NCBI RefSeq assembly: GCF_036084755.1
Contig: NZ_CP107968.1
Coordinates: 8,440,001-8,504,000 of the forward strand
Origin: Streptomyces sp. NBC_00370
GTDB taxonomy: Bacteria; Actinomycetota; Actinomycetes; Streptomycetales; Streptomycetaceae
Direction of reading: 5' to 3'
DNA length: 64,000 nt
Positions 38,419 through 47,320 of the stretch are shown one piece after another. A program made the position numbers and the translations under genes. The notes beneath the pieces were generated by a model. That model saw only the letters and a list, made by a program, of their open reading frames with translations. It ran no database searches and had not been told where the DNA came from. Position 1 is the first letter of the stretch. Each line of letters begins with the position of its first letter.

Positions 38419-39270
38419 ATGCTCGCTACCTCGTCGGTGCTTGCGGCCGGAAGGCGTCATTCTGTCGGACGGCGCTGGGACGGAACCGTTCTCGCCGCGG
38501 GCAATACCGCAGCCGCAGAGTGTCGTGTTGAGCTATGGGAAGACGTCGTCGGGTTGGCAGCCGGCAACGTCCATACCGCGACGAACACGGGCAGGTCTCA
38601 TACGGTGGGACTCCGGTCGGACGGCACGGTGCTGGCAACGGGGTGGAACGGCGATGGGCAATGTGATGTCATCGGATGGCGAGGCGTCACGGTCGTGGCC
38701 GCAGGCTGGCGCCACACGCTCGGACTACTCGCGAATGGCCGCGTGCTGGCGGTTGGCCGCAGTTCAGAAGGGCAGTGCGACGTGCAGCCCTGGCGAGAGA
38801 TAGCCGTCCTCTCGTGTGGCGACTGGCACTCGGTCGGCGTTCGGTCGGACGGTTCTGCACTGGCCGCGGGGAACAACCGACGACGGCAGTGCGCCGTTGA
38901 GGGGTGGAGTGACCTAGCTGCGATCTCGGCCGGGTATCTCCATACCGTCGGCCTCAAAGCCGACGGGCGGGCAGTAGCGACCGGAGACCGGGCAACCGGG
39001 TCGTGCGAGGTCGATGAGTGGGAAGACATGGTGGCGCTCAGCGCGGGCAGCTACCACACCGTCGGGGTCACCGCGTTCGGGCGGGCCCTCGCGACGGGAG
39101 ACAACAGCTACGGGCAATGCGAAGTCGGGGAGTGGCAGGACATTGTTGCTGTGGCGGCCGGTTCAACGCACACCCTTGGCCTGCGTGCCAACGGCACAGT
39201 CGTGACCGCAGGCAACAATGCCGACGGACAGTGTGAAGTCGATGACTGGTCCGGAGTCCAGCTTCCATAG
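38419..39270 (+). CDS. RCC1-repeat (beta-propeller) protein
   Basis: The ATG is preceded by AAGGAGG at 4-nt spacing and gives 283 residues. About seven imperfect repeats of roughly 37 residues are seen, each like SHTVGLRSDGTVLATGWNGDGQC followed by a Trp-containing linker (VIGWRGVTVVAAG, VQPWREIAVLSCG). This is the RCC1 blade pattern of a seven-bladed propeller. No signal peptide or extra domain is present. It is probably a cytosolic binding scaffold; no partner can be named. It stands alone between IS scraps. Confidence 0.85.
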   Translation: MLATSSVLAAGRRHSVGRRWDGTVLAAGNTAAAECRVELWEDVVGLAAGNVHTATNTGRSHTVGLRSDGTVLATGWNGDGQCDVIGWRGVTVVAAGWRHTLGLLANGRVLAVGRSSEGQCDVQPWREIAVLSCGDWHSVGVRSDGSALAAGNNRRRQCAVEGWSDLAAISAGYLHTVGLKADGRAVATGDRATGSCEVDEWEDMVALSAGSYHTVGVTAFGRALATGDNSYGQCEVGEWQDIVAVAAGSTHTLGLRANGTVVTAGNNADGQCEVDDWSGVQLP

Positions 39271-39569
39271 GCCTCCGGGCCCGCTCAGCGCGATCTGACA
39301 TGCCGTCATTCCCGGACGGGGCTCGGTCAGCTCGTCACGCCGAGGCCGTTTCGTCTTGATCATCAGACTGACCACGTGAAGATGCTGCGATGTGGATTCT
39401 AACCGGGTAGATCATGGTTGGTGGCGCTGCGCCACTGATCAGGCGGTTTGCTCACCGCGTGACTGTGTTGTGTTGTTTGTACGCCTCCCGGTCGAAGGTC
39501 GAGGCTCGGCCACCTCTGCTGCAGCGCGCTGATCCGCCGGAACGGGAATCACCGCCCGGATCCCACGCC

Positions 39570-39624
39570 CGCTGTCCCTGGACGTTGTCCAGGAGAACGG
39601 CCTGCTCACCGGGTGGCTGAACAG
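39570..39624 (+). pseudogene. 55-bp copy of the recQ 3' end
   Basis: The stretch matches 44821-44875, the last codons of the RecQ-like gene, at about 50 of 55 positions. It encodes LSLDVVQENGLLTG. The remainder of the 39271-39700 gap holds no gene I can support. It looks like the surviving tail of a second recQ-like gene. Confidence 0.6.
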
Positions 39625-39700
39625 TCCTTGAGGGCGGCCGGTACTGCCCGCCTGCGGATGACAAATCGTGCTGTGTGAGGTCGGGAGGCCGGGGCACACC

Positions 39701-41821
39701 ATGGTCATGGATCTTCAGGGCGGTCGCGCCTACCCTCTGGGCGCCGAGTTTGACGGCGCCGGCACCAACTTCGCTCTGTTCTCGGAAGTCGCGGAGAAGG
39801 TGGAGCTGTGTCTGGTCGACGACGACGGGGCGGAGCGCCGTATGGCGCTACCCGAGGTGGACGGGTCGGTCTGGCACGGCTATCTGCCCGGTGTGGGCCC
39901 CGGCCAGCGCTACGGGTACCGGGTGCACGGGCCCTTCGACCCGGCGAACGGGCTGCGCTGCAACCCGGCAAAGCTTTTGCTGGACCCCTATGCCAAGGCT
40001 GTCGACGGGCAGATAGACGGGGATCCTTCGCTGTGTGGCCACCGCATGGACGATCCCGGCGTTGCCGATGACCGCGATTCGCTCGGGCACGGCATGTTGG
40101 GCGTGGTTACCGATCCCGGTTCGTTCGACTGGGCCGGGGACCGGCCGCCGCAGCGCTCGTATCACGAGTCGGTGATCTACGAGGCACACGTCAAGGGCAT
40201 GACCCGGCTGCACCCCGACGTCCCCGAGGAACTGCGCGGTACGTACGCCGGTATGGCCCACCCGGCCGTCGTCGCGCACTTGGTCGACCTCGGGGTGACC
40301 GCCGTCGAACTGATGCCGGTGCACCAGTTCACCCAGGACGGCTTCCTGGTCGACCGGGGCCTGTCGAACTACTGGGGCTACAACACCATCGGTTACTTCG
40401 CCCCGCACAACGCGTATGCCGCCACCGGCACGCGCGGCCAGCAGGTCGACGAGTTCAAGTCCATGGTCAAGGCGCTGCACGCGGCGGGCCTGGAAGTGAT
40501 CCTCGACGTGGTCTACAACCACACAGCGGAGGGCAACGAGCAGGGCCCGACCCTGTCCTACCGGGGCATCGACAACCGGTCGTACTACCGTCTGGTCGAC
40601 GACGACCCGAGCCACTACTTCGACACCACCGGCACGGGCAACAGCCTGCTGATGCGGCACCCGCACGTCCTTCAGATGATCATGGACTCGCTGCGGTACT
40701 GGGTCACCGAGATGCACGTGGACGGCTTTCGCTTCGACCTCGCGGCCACCCTGCTGCGGCAGTTCCACGAGGTGGACCGGCTGTCGGCGTTCCTCGACAT
40801 CGTGCAGCAGGACCCGGTCATCGGCGCGGTCAAGCTGATCGCCGAGCCCTGGGACATCGGCGACGACGGTTACCAGGTCGGCAACTTCCCCGCCCTGTGG
40901 AGCGAGTGGAACGGCAAGTACCGCGACAACGTGCGCGGCTTCTGGCGCGGGGACCAGGGCACGCTCGGCGAGTTCGCGGCCCGCATCACCGGATCCCCGG
41001 ACCTCTACCAGCACGACAGCCGCAGACCGCGCGCCAGTATCAACTTCGTCACCGCCCATGACGGGTTCACGCTCCGCGACCTCGTCTCCTACGAGCAGCG
41101 GTACAACGACGCCAACGGTGAGGACGGGGCCGACGGGGAGAGCAACAACCGGTCCTTCAACTGCGGCGCCGAGGGACCGACCGACGACCCCGGGATCCGA
41201 GAACTACGGCTGCGCCAGCACCGCAACATCCTCACCACCCTGCTCATCTCCCAAGGCGTCCCGATGATCGCCCACGGCGACGAGACCGGCCGCACCCAGG
41301 GCGGCAACAACAACGTCTACTGCCAGGACAACGAAACCGCCTGGATGCACTGGGACCTGGACGACGACCAGCGGCAGCTGCGCGACTTCACGGCCCACCT
41401 CCTGCGACTGCGCCACGAACACCCGGCTCTGCGGCGCCGACGGTTCCTGCACGGCCCCAGCGACACGACCCCTGCCGAACGCGCCGACATCGCCTGGCTG
41501 CGCCCGGACGCCCAGCTCATGAACCAGGAGGACTGGCAGCGCGGCGACGCCCACGCGCTGACCGTCTACCTCGGCGGCGACAGCGACATCGAACGCTCGG
41601 AACCCAACGCCACCCCCGATGATTCCTTCCTGCTGCTCTTCAACGCCTACCACCAACCTGTGGAATTCCGTCTCCCCGCAGAGGACTTCGGGCAGAAGTG
41701 GACCACCCTGGTGGACACCGCAGAACCCCTCGCCACGGAAGCCGGAGCCACGGCCTCGGACACCACGCTGACTCTTCCGGCTCACAGCCTGCGGATACTG
41801 CAGAGCCCCCGCACGACCTGA
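39701..41821 (+). CDS. glgX: Glycogen debranching enzyme GlgX
   Basis: The ATG at 39701 gives 706 residues, normal for GlgX. An N-terminal CBM48 (YPLGAEFDGAGTNFALFSEVAEKVELC) precedes the GH13 barrel. The catalytic residues are Asp346 in VDGFRFDLA, Glu382 in IAEPWD and Asp454 in TAHDG. The family motif NYWGYNTIGYFAPHNAYA is also present. It hydrolyses alpha-1,6 branches of phosphorylase-limit glycogen in the cytosol. No other glycogen gene lies nearby, which is unusual because glgX often adjoins trehalose or glycogen genes. Confidence 0.95.
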   Translation: MVMDLQGGRAYPLGAEFDGAGTNFALFSEVAEKVELCLVDDDGAERRMALPEVDGSVWHGYLPGVGPGQRYGYRVHGPFDPANGLRCNPAKLLLDPYAKAVDGQIDGDPSLCGHRMDDPGVADDRDSLGHGMLGVVTDPGSFDWAGDRPPQRSYHESVIYEAHVKGMTRLHPDVPEELRGTYAGMAHPAVVAHLVDLGVTAVELMPVHQFTQDGFLVDRGLSNYWGYNTIGYFAPHNAYAATGTRGQQVDEFKSMVKALHAAGLEVILDVVYNHTAEGNEQGPTLSYRGIDNRSYYRLVDDDPSHYFDTTGTGNSLLMRHPHVLQMIMDSLRYWVTEMHVDGFRFDLAATLLRQFHEVDRLSAFLDIVQQDPVIGAVKLIAEPWDIGDDGYQVGNFPALWSEWNGKYRDNVRGFWRGDQGTLGEFAARITGSPDLYQHDSRRPRASINFVTAHDGFTLRDLVSYEQRYNDANGEDGADGESNNRSFNCGAEGPTDDPGIRELRLRQHRNILTTLLISQGVPMIAHGDETGRTQGGNNNVYCQDNETAWMHWDLDDDQRQLRDFTAHLLRLRHEHPALRRRRFLHGPSDTTPAERADIAWLRPDAQLMNQEDWQRGDAHALTVYLGGDSDIERSEPNATPDDSFLLLFNAYHQPVEFRLPAEDFGQKWTTLVDTAEPLATEAGATASDTTLTLPAHSLRILQSPRTT

Positions 41822-42147
41822 ACCCACAGCGGAAGCCGCCAGCCGGCCGCCGCCTGTCCCCAGCCGGGCACAGGCAGCGGCCGTGGACCGGCCTCCCCAC
41901 CTCAACTCAATCCGCGCATAATGCGACAAGTCTGCGGTGAGAGCCGTCCAAAGCAGGGATACACCGGCTACTCCTCCGAGCCCCCCAAAGTCACCACGAG
42001 GTTGCGCCGGGAACGACGGTCGATCACGAGCGCTCCGAGCTCCATGGCCGGGTGGTGGGTATGTGCTGACGTTTGGAGCCTGCTAAGCGGATCCCGTCCG
42101 CGGGGAAGTGCAATGTCCTCAGCGGTCGGCTGCGCTCGCCATCGATT
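41822..42147. other. Gap between glgX and the membrane-protein gene
   Basis: About 325 bp lie between convergent genes. I see no strong hairpin and no supportable gene. Confidence 0.5.
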
Positions 42148-42810
42148 TCAGGGTTTTTCCGTCCTTGGAGCCTCTACGTCCTTGCGGTGGACGAGGTTGC
42201 CGTGTTCGGGCCGCTGTCCGGGGGGTGGCGCGTAGCGCTGCCGGCCGACTGCGTCTTTGACCTGTACGAAGCCGGCCGCCTGCAGACGAGCGGCGTATGC
42301 GGCGCGCTTGCGCCGGATGCTCGCGAGACCGAGGGGCATCAAGGTCATCAGCACGGCCCAGATGATGACGGCGACGACAGTGACGGTGCTGTGCACGCCG
42401 AAGCGGAGGCAAGGGGCAGCCGCCAGCGCGGTGAGGACAGGAACCGCGATCGCTATCCGCTGCGTGTCGGTGTACTGCGTCGTGAAGTCGAAGGAGATGC
42501 GGGTCTCGAGGAACTCGACCTCCTCACGTACGAGAGGAGGCAGCGAGACCCCGTCGGCCGCATTCGGGTACAGCTCCCGGTTCCGCGCGGCACGTGCCTG
42601 TGCCTCGGGAGTGTGGTCGGGCACGAGCTTGAGGACGAGCTCCTGGGACTTGAACCCTCCCAGCCCCGCGTCAGCGTAGGTGTAGCCGAACTGTTCGGCC
42701 ATGAAGGCGAGTCGGGCAAGCCCCCGGATCGATCCCATGCTCCTGGTGACCTTGACGGTCTCCCCGCTCGCCATGGTTCGCAGCATCGCGCGCATGTGCT
42801 TTTTGTTCAC
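42148..42810 (-). CDS. Uncharacterised membrane protein with two central helices
   Basis: The GTG at 42810 follows GGGAG by 6 nt and gives 220 residues. A basic N-terminal cytosolic part (SMGSIRGLARLAFMAEQFGYTYADAGLGG) is followed by two hydrophobic segments at about 120-160 (IAVPVLTALAAAPCLRFGV, VVAVIIWAVLMTLMPLGL) and a basic C-terminal tail. I recognise no family. The topology suggests both ends inside the cell. Confidence 0.65.
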   Translation of the reverse strand: MNKKHMRAMLRTMASGETVKVTRSMGSIRGLARLAFMAEQFGYTYADAGLGGFKSQELVLKLVPDHTPEAQARAARNRELYPNAADGVSLPPLVREEVEFLETRISFDFTTQYTDTQRIAIAVPVLTALAAAPCLRFGVHSTVTVVAVIIWAVLMTLMPLGLASIRRKRAAYAARLQAAGFVQVKDAVGRQRYAPPPGQRPEHGNLVHRKDVEAPRTEKP

Positions 42811-43166
42811 TGGCCGCTCCCTCACAGTCCGCAGTGTCCCATCTCCTGATCTTTATCCGGGCGACGTTGATGCTTTCCTAACGCCGGCGCCAGGACGATG
42901 GGGGCGTCACCGTCTGGCCCACTCCGTCCCCTCCATCGCTGATGGTGTCGGCGTTTGGGTTGCGGGGCCACGACGAGGCTTCCCGAGGCGGGTCCGACAG
43001 GACGGGGCCGTGCCGCCGGGAAGCCGGGGTGCGGCGGGTCGGGAAAGCGGGCATCGCGGGCGGATTGCGACCGGTTGGCTTCCGGGGTGCTAACGCGTGA
43101 TCGCGGGGGCAGAGGGATGTCACCGGTGGTTGCTGCCGCGGTTCGGGTCCGAGTTCGAGGAGCGTC
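42811..43166. other. Divergent promoter gap before the recQ-like gene
   Basis: About 355 bp separate two divergent genes. It must hold both promoters, but I cannot pick convincing -35/-10 boxes and see no gene. Confidence 0.45.
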
Positions 43167-44870
43167 ATGGTCACTTCGTCGTCGCGGCGGTTGCAGCGTA
43201 GCGCGCGGAAGGTTTTCGGCTGGGAGCGGTTGCGGCCGGAGCAGTTGCTGGCGATGGAGGCGGTGATGGAGCGGCGGGACACGCTGGTGGTGATGCCTAC
43301 CGGCGCTGGCAAGTCGGCCGTCTATCAGGTGCCCGGTCTGCTGATGCCGGGTCCGACTGTTGTGGTGTCACCGCTGATCGCTCTTCAGCGGGACCAGGTG
43401 CAGGGGCTGTTGCGTCGGGAGGGCCCGGAGGCGGTGGCGGTGAACTCGACGCAGAGCGGCAGTGCGAACGCGGCGGTGTGGGACCGGATCAGCGCGGGCG
43501 GTGTCGACTTCCTCTTCCTGGCGCCGGAACAGCTGGCGAAGGACGACGTGATAGAGCAGCTCGCGGCGGCGGAGCCGGCTCTGTTCGTGGTGGACGAGGC
43601 GCAGTGCGTGTCGTCCTGGGGTCATGACTTCCGTCCCGAGTATCTGCGGCTGGGGCAGGTCATCGACCGGCTCGGGCGGCCTCCTGTGCTCGCCTTGACC
43701 GCGAGTGCCGCCGCCCCCGTGCGGGCTGACATTGTCGCGCAGCTCGGCATGCGCGACGTGCACGAGGTCGTCACCGGTTTCGACCGTCCCAACATCCATC
43801 TGGAGGTCATCGCCTTCCAGGACGCCGCGGTCAAGAAGCGGGCGGTGATCGAGCGGGCGGCGGCGGAGCCCAAACCGGGCCTGGTCTACGCGGCGACGCG
43901 CCGCGAGGCGGAGGAGTACGCGGACGAACTCGGTGCGCTGGGGCTGGATGTGGCGGCCTACCACGCCGGGCTTCCGGGGGCCGAACGCGGCGCGGTGCAC
44001 GACCGGTTCATGGCGGGCTCGCTGGACGTGGTCGTGGCGACCTCGGCCTTCGGGATGGGGATCGACAAGCCGGACGTGCGGTTTGTCCTCCACGCCTCCG
44101 CCCCGGGGTCACTTGACGCCTACTACCAGGAGATAGGCCGGGCCGGGCGTGACGGCGAGCCCTCGCGCGCGATACTCGCCTACCGGCCGAAGGATCTCGG
44201 CATGCAGCGTTTCTTCGCGGCAGGCCGCCCGGACCCGGACACCGTCACCCAGGTGGCGAGCACCCTTCAGAGCCACGACGGGCCCGTACCGCCCAGCGAG
44301 CTGCGGGAGGAGACCCACCTGACGGCCAGCCGGCTGACCGCGGTCGTCAACCTCCTGGAGCAGGTCGATGCCGTCCGCACCACCGACGACGGCGAGTTGG
44401 AGCCGACCGGCGGCAAGACCGCGGCCCGCGCCGCGGAACAAGCTGTCGAACTCGGCGATGCCCACCAGCAGCTGGAACGATCGCGGGTGGACATGATGCG
44501 GGGCTACGCGGAGACCACCGGCTGCCGCCGCCGGTTCCTGCTCGGCTACTTCGGCCAGGCACTGGACGGGTCCGAAGGATGCGGATCCTGTGACCAGTGC
44601 GTAGCGGCCGAGCTGGCCCAGCAGGGTGGAGGCGGCGGTCCGGCGGTCCTGTCCGGGACCGGCGGCTCGATCCCCGCGACCGGTGACTCTTCCCCGTCCG
44701 ACGGGCAGCACTCCTTCCAGCCGGGCACCCTGGTCCGGCACGAGCAGTGGGGGGAGGGCTCGGTGATGAGCGAGGAGGACCAGCGTCTGACCGTGCTGTT
44801 CGAAACCGTCGGCTACCGCACGCTGTCCCTGGACGTCGTGCAGGAGAACGGCCTGCTGACCGTGTGCTGA
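43167..44870 (+). CDS. RecQ-family ATP-dependent DNA helicase
   Basis: The ATG is preceded by GAGGAG and gives 567 residues. The motifs are: I, MPTGAGKS (43-50); II, DEAQCVSSWGHDF (143-155), where canonical RecQ has DEAH; V/VI, VVATSAFGMGIDKPDVRFVLH and YYQEIGRAGRDGEPS. A zinc-binding segment contains CRRR, CGSC and DQC cysteines. The HRDC domain is absent, and the C-terminus is a short DUF3553-like barrel (GEGSVMSEEDQRLTVLFE). It unwinds 3'-tailed DNA. A CRISPR array begins 18 bp after its stop. Confidence 0.92.
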   Translation: MVTSSSRRLQRSARKVFGWERLRPEQLLAMEAVMERRDTLVVMPTGAGKSAVYQVPGLLMPGPTVVVSPLIALQRDQVQGLLRREGPEAVAVNSTQSGSANAAVWDRISAGGVDFLFLAPEQLAKDDVIEQLAAAEPALFVVDEAQCVSSWGHDFRPEYLRLGQVIDRLGRPPVLALTASAAAPVRADIVAQLGMRDVHEVVTGFDRPNIHLEVIAFQDAAVKKRAVIERAAAEPKPGLVYAATRREAEEYADELGALGLDVAAYHAGLPGAERGAVHDRFMAGSLDVVVATSAFGMGIDKPDVRFVLHASAPGSLDAYYQEIGRAGRDGEPSRAILAYRPKDLGMQRFFAAGRPDPDTVTQVASTLQSHDGPVPPSELREETHLTASRLTAVVNLLEQVDAVRTTDDGELEPTGGKTAARAAEQAVELGDAHQQLERSRVDMMRGYAETTGCRRRFLLGYFGQALDGSEGCGSCDQCVAAELAQQGGGGGPAVLSGTGGSIPATGDSSPSDGQHSFQPGTLVRHEQWGEGSVMSEEDQRLTVLFETVGYRTLSLDVVQENGLLTVC

Positions 44871-44888
44871 ACAGCACGGCGAAGGCAG

Positions 44889-45038
44889 CTCACCCCCGCC
44901 GATGCTGGGATGAACCCGTGACGGCGAGACCGAGGACGGCGGACAGCGACTGCTCCCCGTGCGTGCGGGGATGAACCCTCCATCGTCCGGACAGCGGGGC
45001 CGCCGCCGGCCTGCTCCCCGCGCGAGTGGGGGTGAACC
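44889..45038 (+). CRISPR. Three-repeat decayed type I-E CRISPR array
   Basis: Repeats of 28 bp start at 44889, 44950 and 45011, an exact 61-bp period with two 33-bp spacers. The second begins CTGCTCCCCGTGCGTGCGGG and the third CTGCTCCCCGCGCGAGTGGG; all three end TGAACC. The first is more diverged. The repeat type matches streptomycete I-E arrays. No cas gene lies in the window, so the array is probably a detached or dying remnant. Confidence 0.85.
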
Positions 45039-45301
45039 GGCGGGCTGGGATGAGCGGCTTGACGAAGGATGCGGGCCACGTCTCACTCCGCAGCGAGGAC
45101 GCGCTGGACGGTAACCACCCGGTGCCGTGTGCTGCCCGTGAGCACTGTGCTGCTGTATCGGGGTGTCCGCTGGGTGTGACGGCCCAGTCGGTGTGCGCCG
45201 GGACGGAGACGAGGCTGGTGAAGCAGTCGACCGTCTTGGGGGAAAGGCTCCCTGCGGCTCGCGGCCGGGCAGCCCGTCACCGCCGCGTCGGTCGATCGAG
45301 G

Positions 45302-45727
45302 TCAGGCGATGTCCGAGTAGGCGGTGACGTGTTCGATTCGGAGCCGGACCAGGAACATGCCGGGCACGCTGTTGCGTCTGCCGAACTCCTCGGCCAGGTC
45401 CTGGCCCATGTATCGCGCGGCGATATTGGTCGCCCAGGTGAGCAACTGGCCCGGGTCCTCCGAGATCTCCGCGCGGCCCCGCAGGACGGCGTAGGAGAAG
45501 GGCGGACGTTCGTCGTCGACGCACAGCGCGGCACGGTTGTCCCGCAGGAGGTTCTGGCTTTTCACCGTCCTGTCCTCGGCGGTGAAGACGAGATCGCTCC
45601 CGTCCAGCAGGAACCACACGGGCACGACGTGCGGTCCGCCGTCCTCCCGGATGGTGGATAGCTTGCCGGTGCGGGTGCCCTCGCTGATGAAGGCTTGCCA
45701 CTCGTCCTCGGTCATCTGGGTAGCCAC
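45302..45727 (-). CDS. PPOX-class split-barrel protein, probably F420-dependent
   Basis: The GTG at 45727 gives 141 residues; ATG at 45715 or GTG at 45736 are alternatives. The pyridoxamine-5'-phosphate-oxidase-like barrel is seen in GKLSTIREDGGPHVVPVWFLLDGSDLVFTAE, VKSQNLLRDNRAALCVDDERPPFSYAVLRGRAEI and a C-terminal LVRLRIEHVTAYSDI. Members with this pattern bind F420 or FMN and reduce small molecules. It stands alone upstream of the molybdenum-enzyme operon. Confidence 0.88.
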   Translation of the reverse strand: MATQMTEDEWQAFISEGTRTGKLSTIREDGGPHVVPVWFLLDGSDLVFTAEDRTVKSQNLLRDNRAALCVDDERPPFSYAVLRGRAEISEDPGQLLTWATNIAARYMGQDLAEEFGRRNSVPGMFLVRLRIEHVTAYSDIA

Positions 45728-45831
45728 ACCGCCCACCCTAGAATGAGGAAACGCCCGAAAAGTAATGAAAGGCGTGTTCGGCGTGTCATGTGAACACCTT
45801 CGACTTAAGGTGACCCCAGAAATGAGGGGTT

Positions 45832-46329
45832 ATGTCACACATTGCAGAAGCTGTGCCCTCGGGCGTACCGCAGATCGACGCCGACCTCCGCGTCAACGGA
45901 GACAGGTACCGCCTGCGGCTGGACGCGCGCGTCACCCTTCTGGACGCCCTGCGGGATCGTCTCGGTCTCACCGGCGCGAAGAAGGGCTGCGACCAGGGGG
46001 CGTGCGGAGCGTGCACGGTGCTGCTGGACGGCAAGCGGGTGGTGTCCTGCCTCGTGCTCGCAGCTCAGTGCGAGGATCGAGAGGTCACGACCGTCGAAGC
46101 GCTCTCCCAGGGCGAGCAGCCGCACCCGGTGCAGGAGGCCTTCGCCCGGCACGACGCCTTCCAGTGCGGCTACTGCACTCCGGGACAGATCATGTCGGCG
46201 GTGGCACTCATGGCCGAAGGGCGGGCCGGCTCCGACGAGGACATCGCGGAGTTCATGAGCGGCAACATCTGCCGCTGCGGCGCCTACCCGAACATCCGCG
46301 CGGCGGTCCGCGACGCGGCGGGTGGCTGA
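45832..46329 (+). CDS. Molybdenum hydroxylase iron-sulphur subunit (PaoA/XdhC-like)
   Basis: This 165-residue protein starts behind GAGGGG. The plant-type [2Fe-2S] ligands are GCDQGACGACTVLLDG, and the second cluster ligands are CGYCTPGQI and CRCGAY. No Tat signal precedes them, unlike E. coli PaoA, so the enzyme is expected in the cytosol. It passes electrons from the Mo centre to FAD. The three subunit genes are contiguous with tiny gaps or overlaps. Confidence 0.93.
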   Translation: MSHIAEAVPSGVPQIDADLRVNGDRYRLRLDARVTLLDALRDRLGLTGAKKGCDQGACGACTVLLDGKRVVSCLVLAAQCEDREVTTVEALSQGEQPHPVQEAFARHDAFQCGYCTPGQIMSAVALMAEGRAGSDEDIAEFMSGNICRCGAYPNIRAAVRDAAGG

Positions 46330-46330
46330 C

Positions 46331-47320
46331 ATGCACCCCTTCGCGTATGTACGGGCTACGGACACGGATCAGGCCGTCGCCGAAGTGGCGGCCGACCCGG
46401 CCGCCTCGTTCCTCGCCGGCGGCACCACCCAGCTCGACCTGATGAAAGACGGCGTGCTCAGGCCCGACCGGCTCGTCGACATCAGCAGGCTGCCGCTGCG
46501 TGGCATCACCCCCGGTGAGACCACCCTGCGGGTGGGGGCACTCACGTCAATGGAGGAGCTGGCGGCCGATCCCGTCCTCAGCCGTCGGCTGCCCTTCGTC
46601 CGCGAGGCACTCCTCCAGGGCGCCTCGGTGCAACTGCGCAACCTGGCGACCGTCGGGGGCAACCTTCTTCAGCGCGCCCGGTGCCGCTACTTCAGGGACC
46701 CGGCGGTCGGTGCGTGCAACAAACGCGCCCCCGGGACCGGTTGCGCCGCCATCACCGGCATTCAACGTATGCACGCCGTGCTCGGCACCAGCGACCACTG
46801 CATCGCACTGCACGCCTCGGACCTGGCCGTACCGTTGACCGCGCTGGACGCGACCGTCCACGTGCAGGGGGCGAACGGACCGCGATCCGTCCAGCTGACA
46901 CGGTTCTACCTGCCACCGGGAGACACTCCGCAACTGGAGAACGTGCTCGAACACGGGGAACTGATCACCGCAGTCGACATCCCCCTGCTCCCGGCGACCG
47001 CACGGTCCCACTACCTCAAGGTCCGCGACCGGGCCTCGTACGAGTTCGCCCTGACGTCGGCCGGCGTGGCCCTGGTGATCGACAACGGCAGGATCGAGCA
47101 GGCTCGCGTCGCTCTGGGCGGCGTGGGCACCATCCCGTGGCGGGCTCGGGATGCCGAGGAGATCCTGCGCGGGGCCCCGGCGGACACCGCCGCCTTCCGC
47201 GCGGCGGCGGACGCCGCCGTCACCGGTGCCAGGCCGCTGCCCGGCACCGCATTCAAAGTGGATCTCGCCCGACGCACCCTGGTGCGGGCCCTCGAAACCG
47301 CCGCAGGAGCACGCTCATGA
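46331..47320 (+). CDS. Molybdenum hydroxylase FAD-binding subunit (PaoB-like)
   Basis: The ATG at 46331 is one base after the previous stop and gives 329 residues; a GTG at 46322 is an alternative. The FAD-binding motifs are FLAGGTTQLDLMK and QLRNLATVGGNLLQRARC. The cysteine-rich stretch RCRYFRDPAVGACNKRAPGTGCAA matches the extra 4Fe-4S site of PaoB-like subunits. It relays electrons to an external acceptor. Confidence 0.92.
   Translation: MHPFAYVRATDTDQAVAEVAADPAASFLAGGTTQLDLMKDGVLRPDRLVDISRLPLRGITPGETTLRVGALTSMEELAADPVLSRRLPFVREALLQGASVQLRNLATVGGNLLQRARCRYFRDPAVGACNKRAPGTGCAAITGIQRMHAVLGTSDHCIALHASDLAVPLTALDATVHVQGANGPRSVQLTRFYLPPGDTPQLENVLEHGELITAVDIPLLPATARSHYLKVRDRASYEFALTSAGVALVIDNGRIEQARVALGGVGTIPWRARDAEEILRGAPADTAAFRAAADAAVTGARPLPGTAFKVDLARRTLVRALETAAGARS

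Noticed and set aside
45039..45301. Possible further CRISPR repeats or leader after 45038
   Set aside because: No unit resembling the repeat occurs at the next 61-bp position, and no AT-rich leader is seen.
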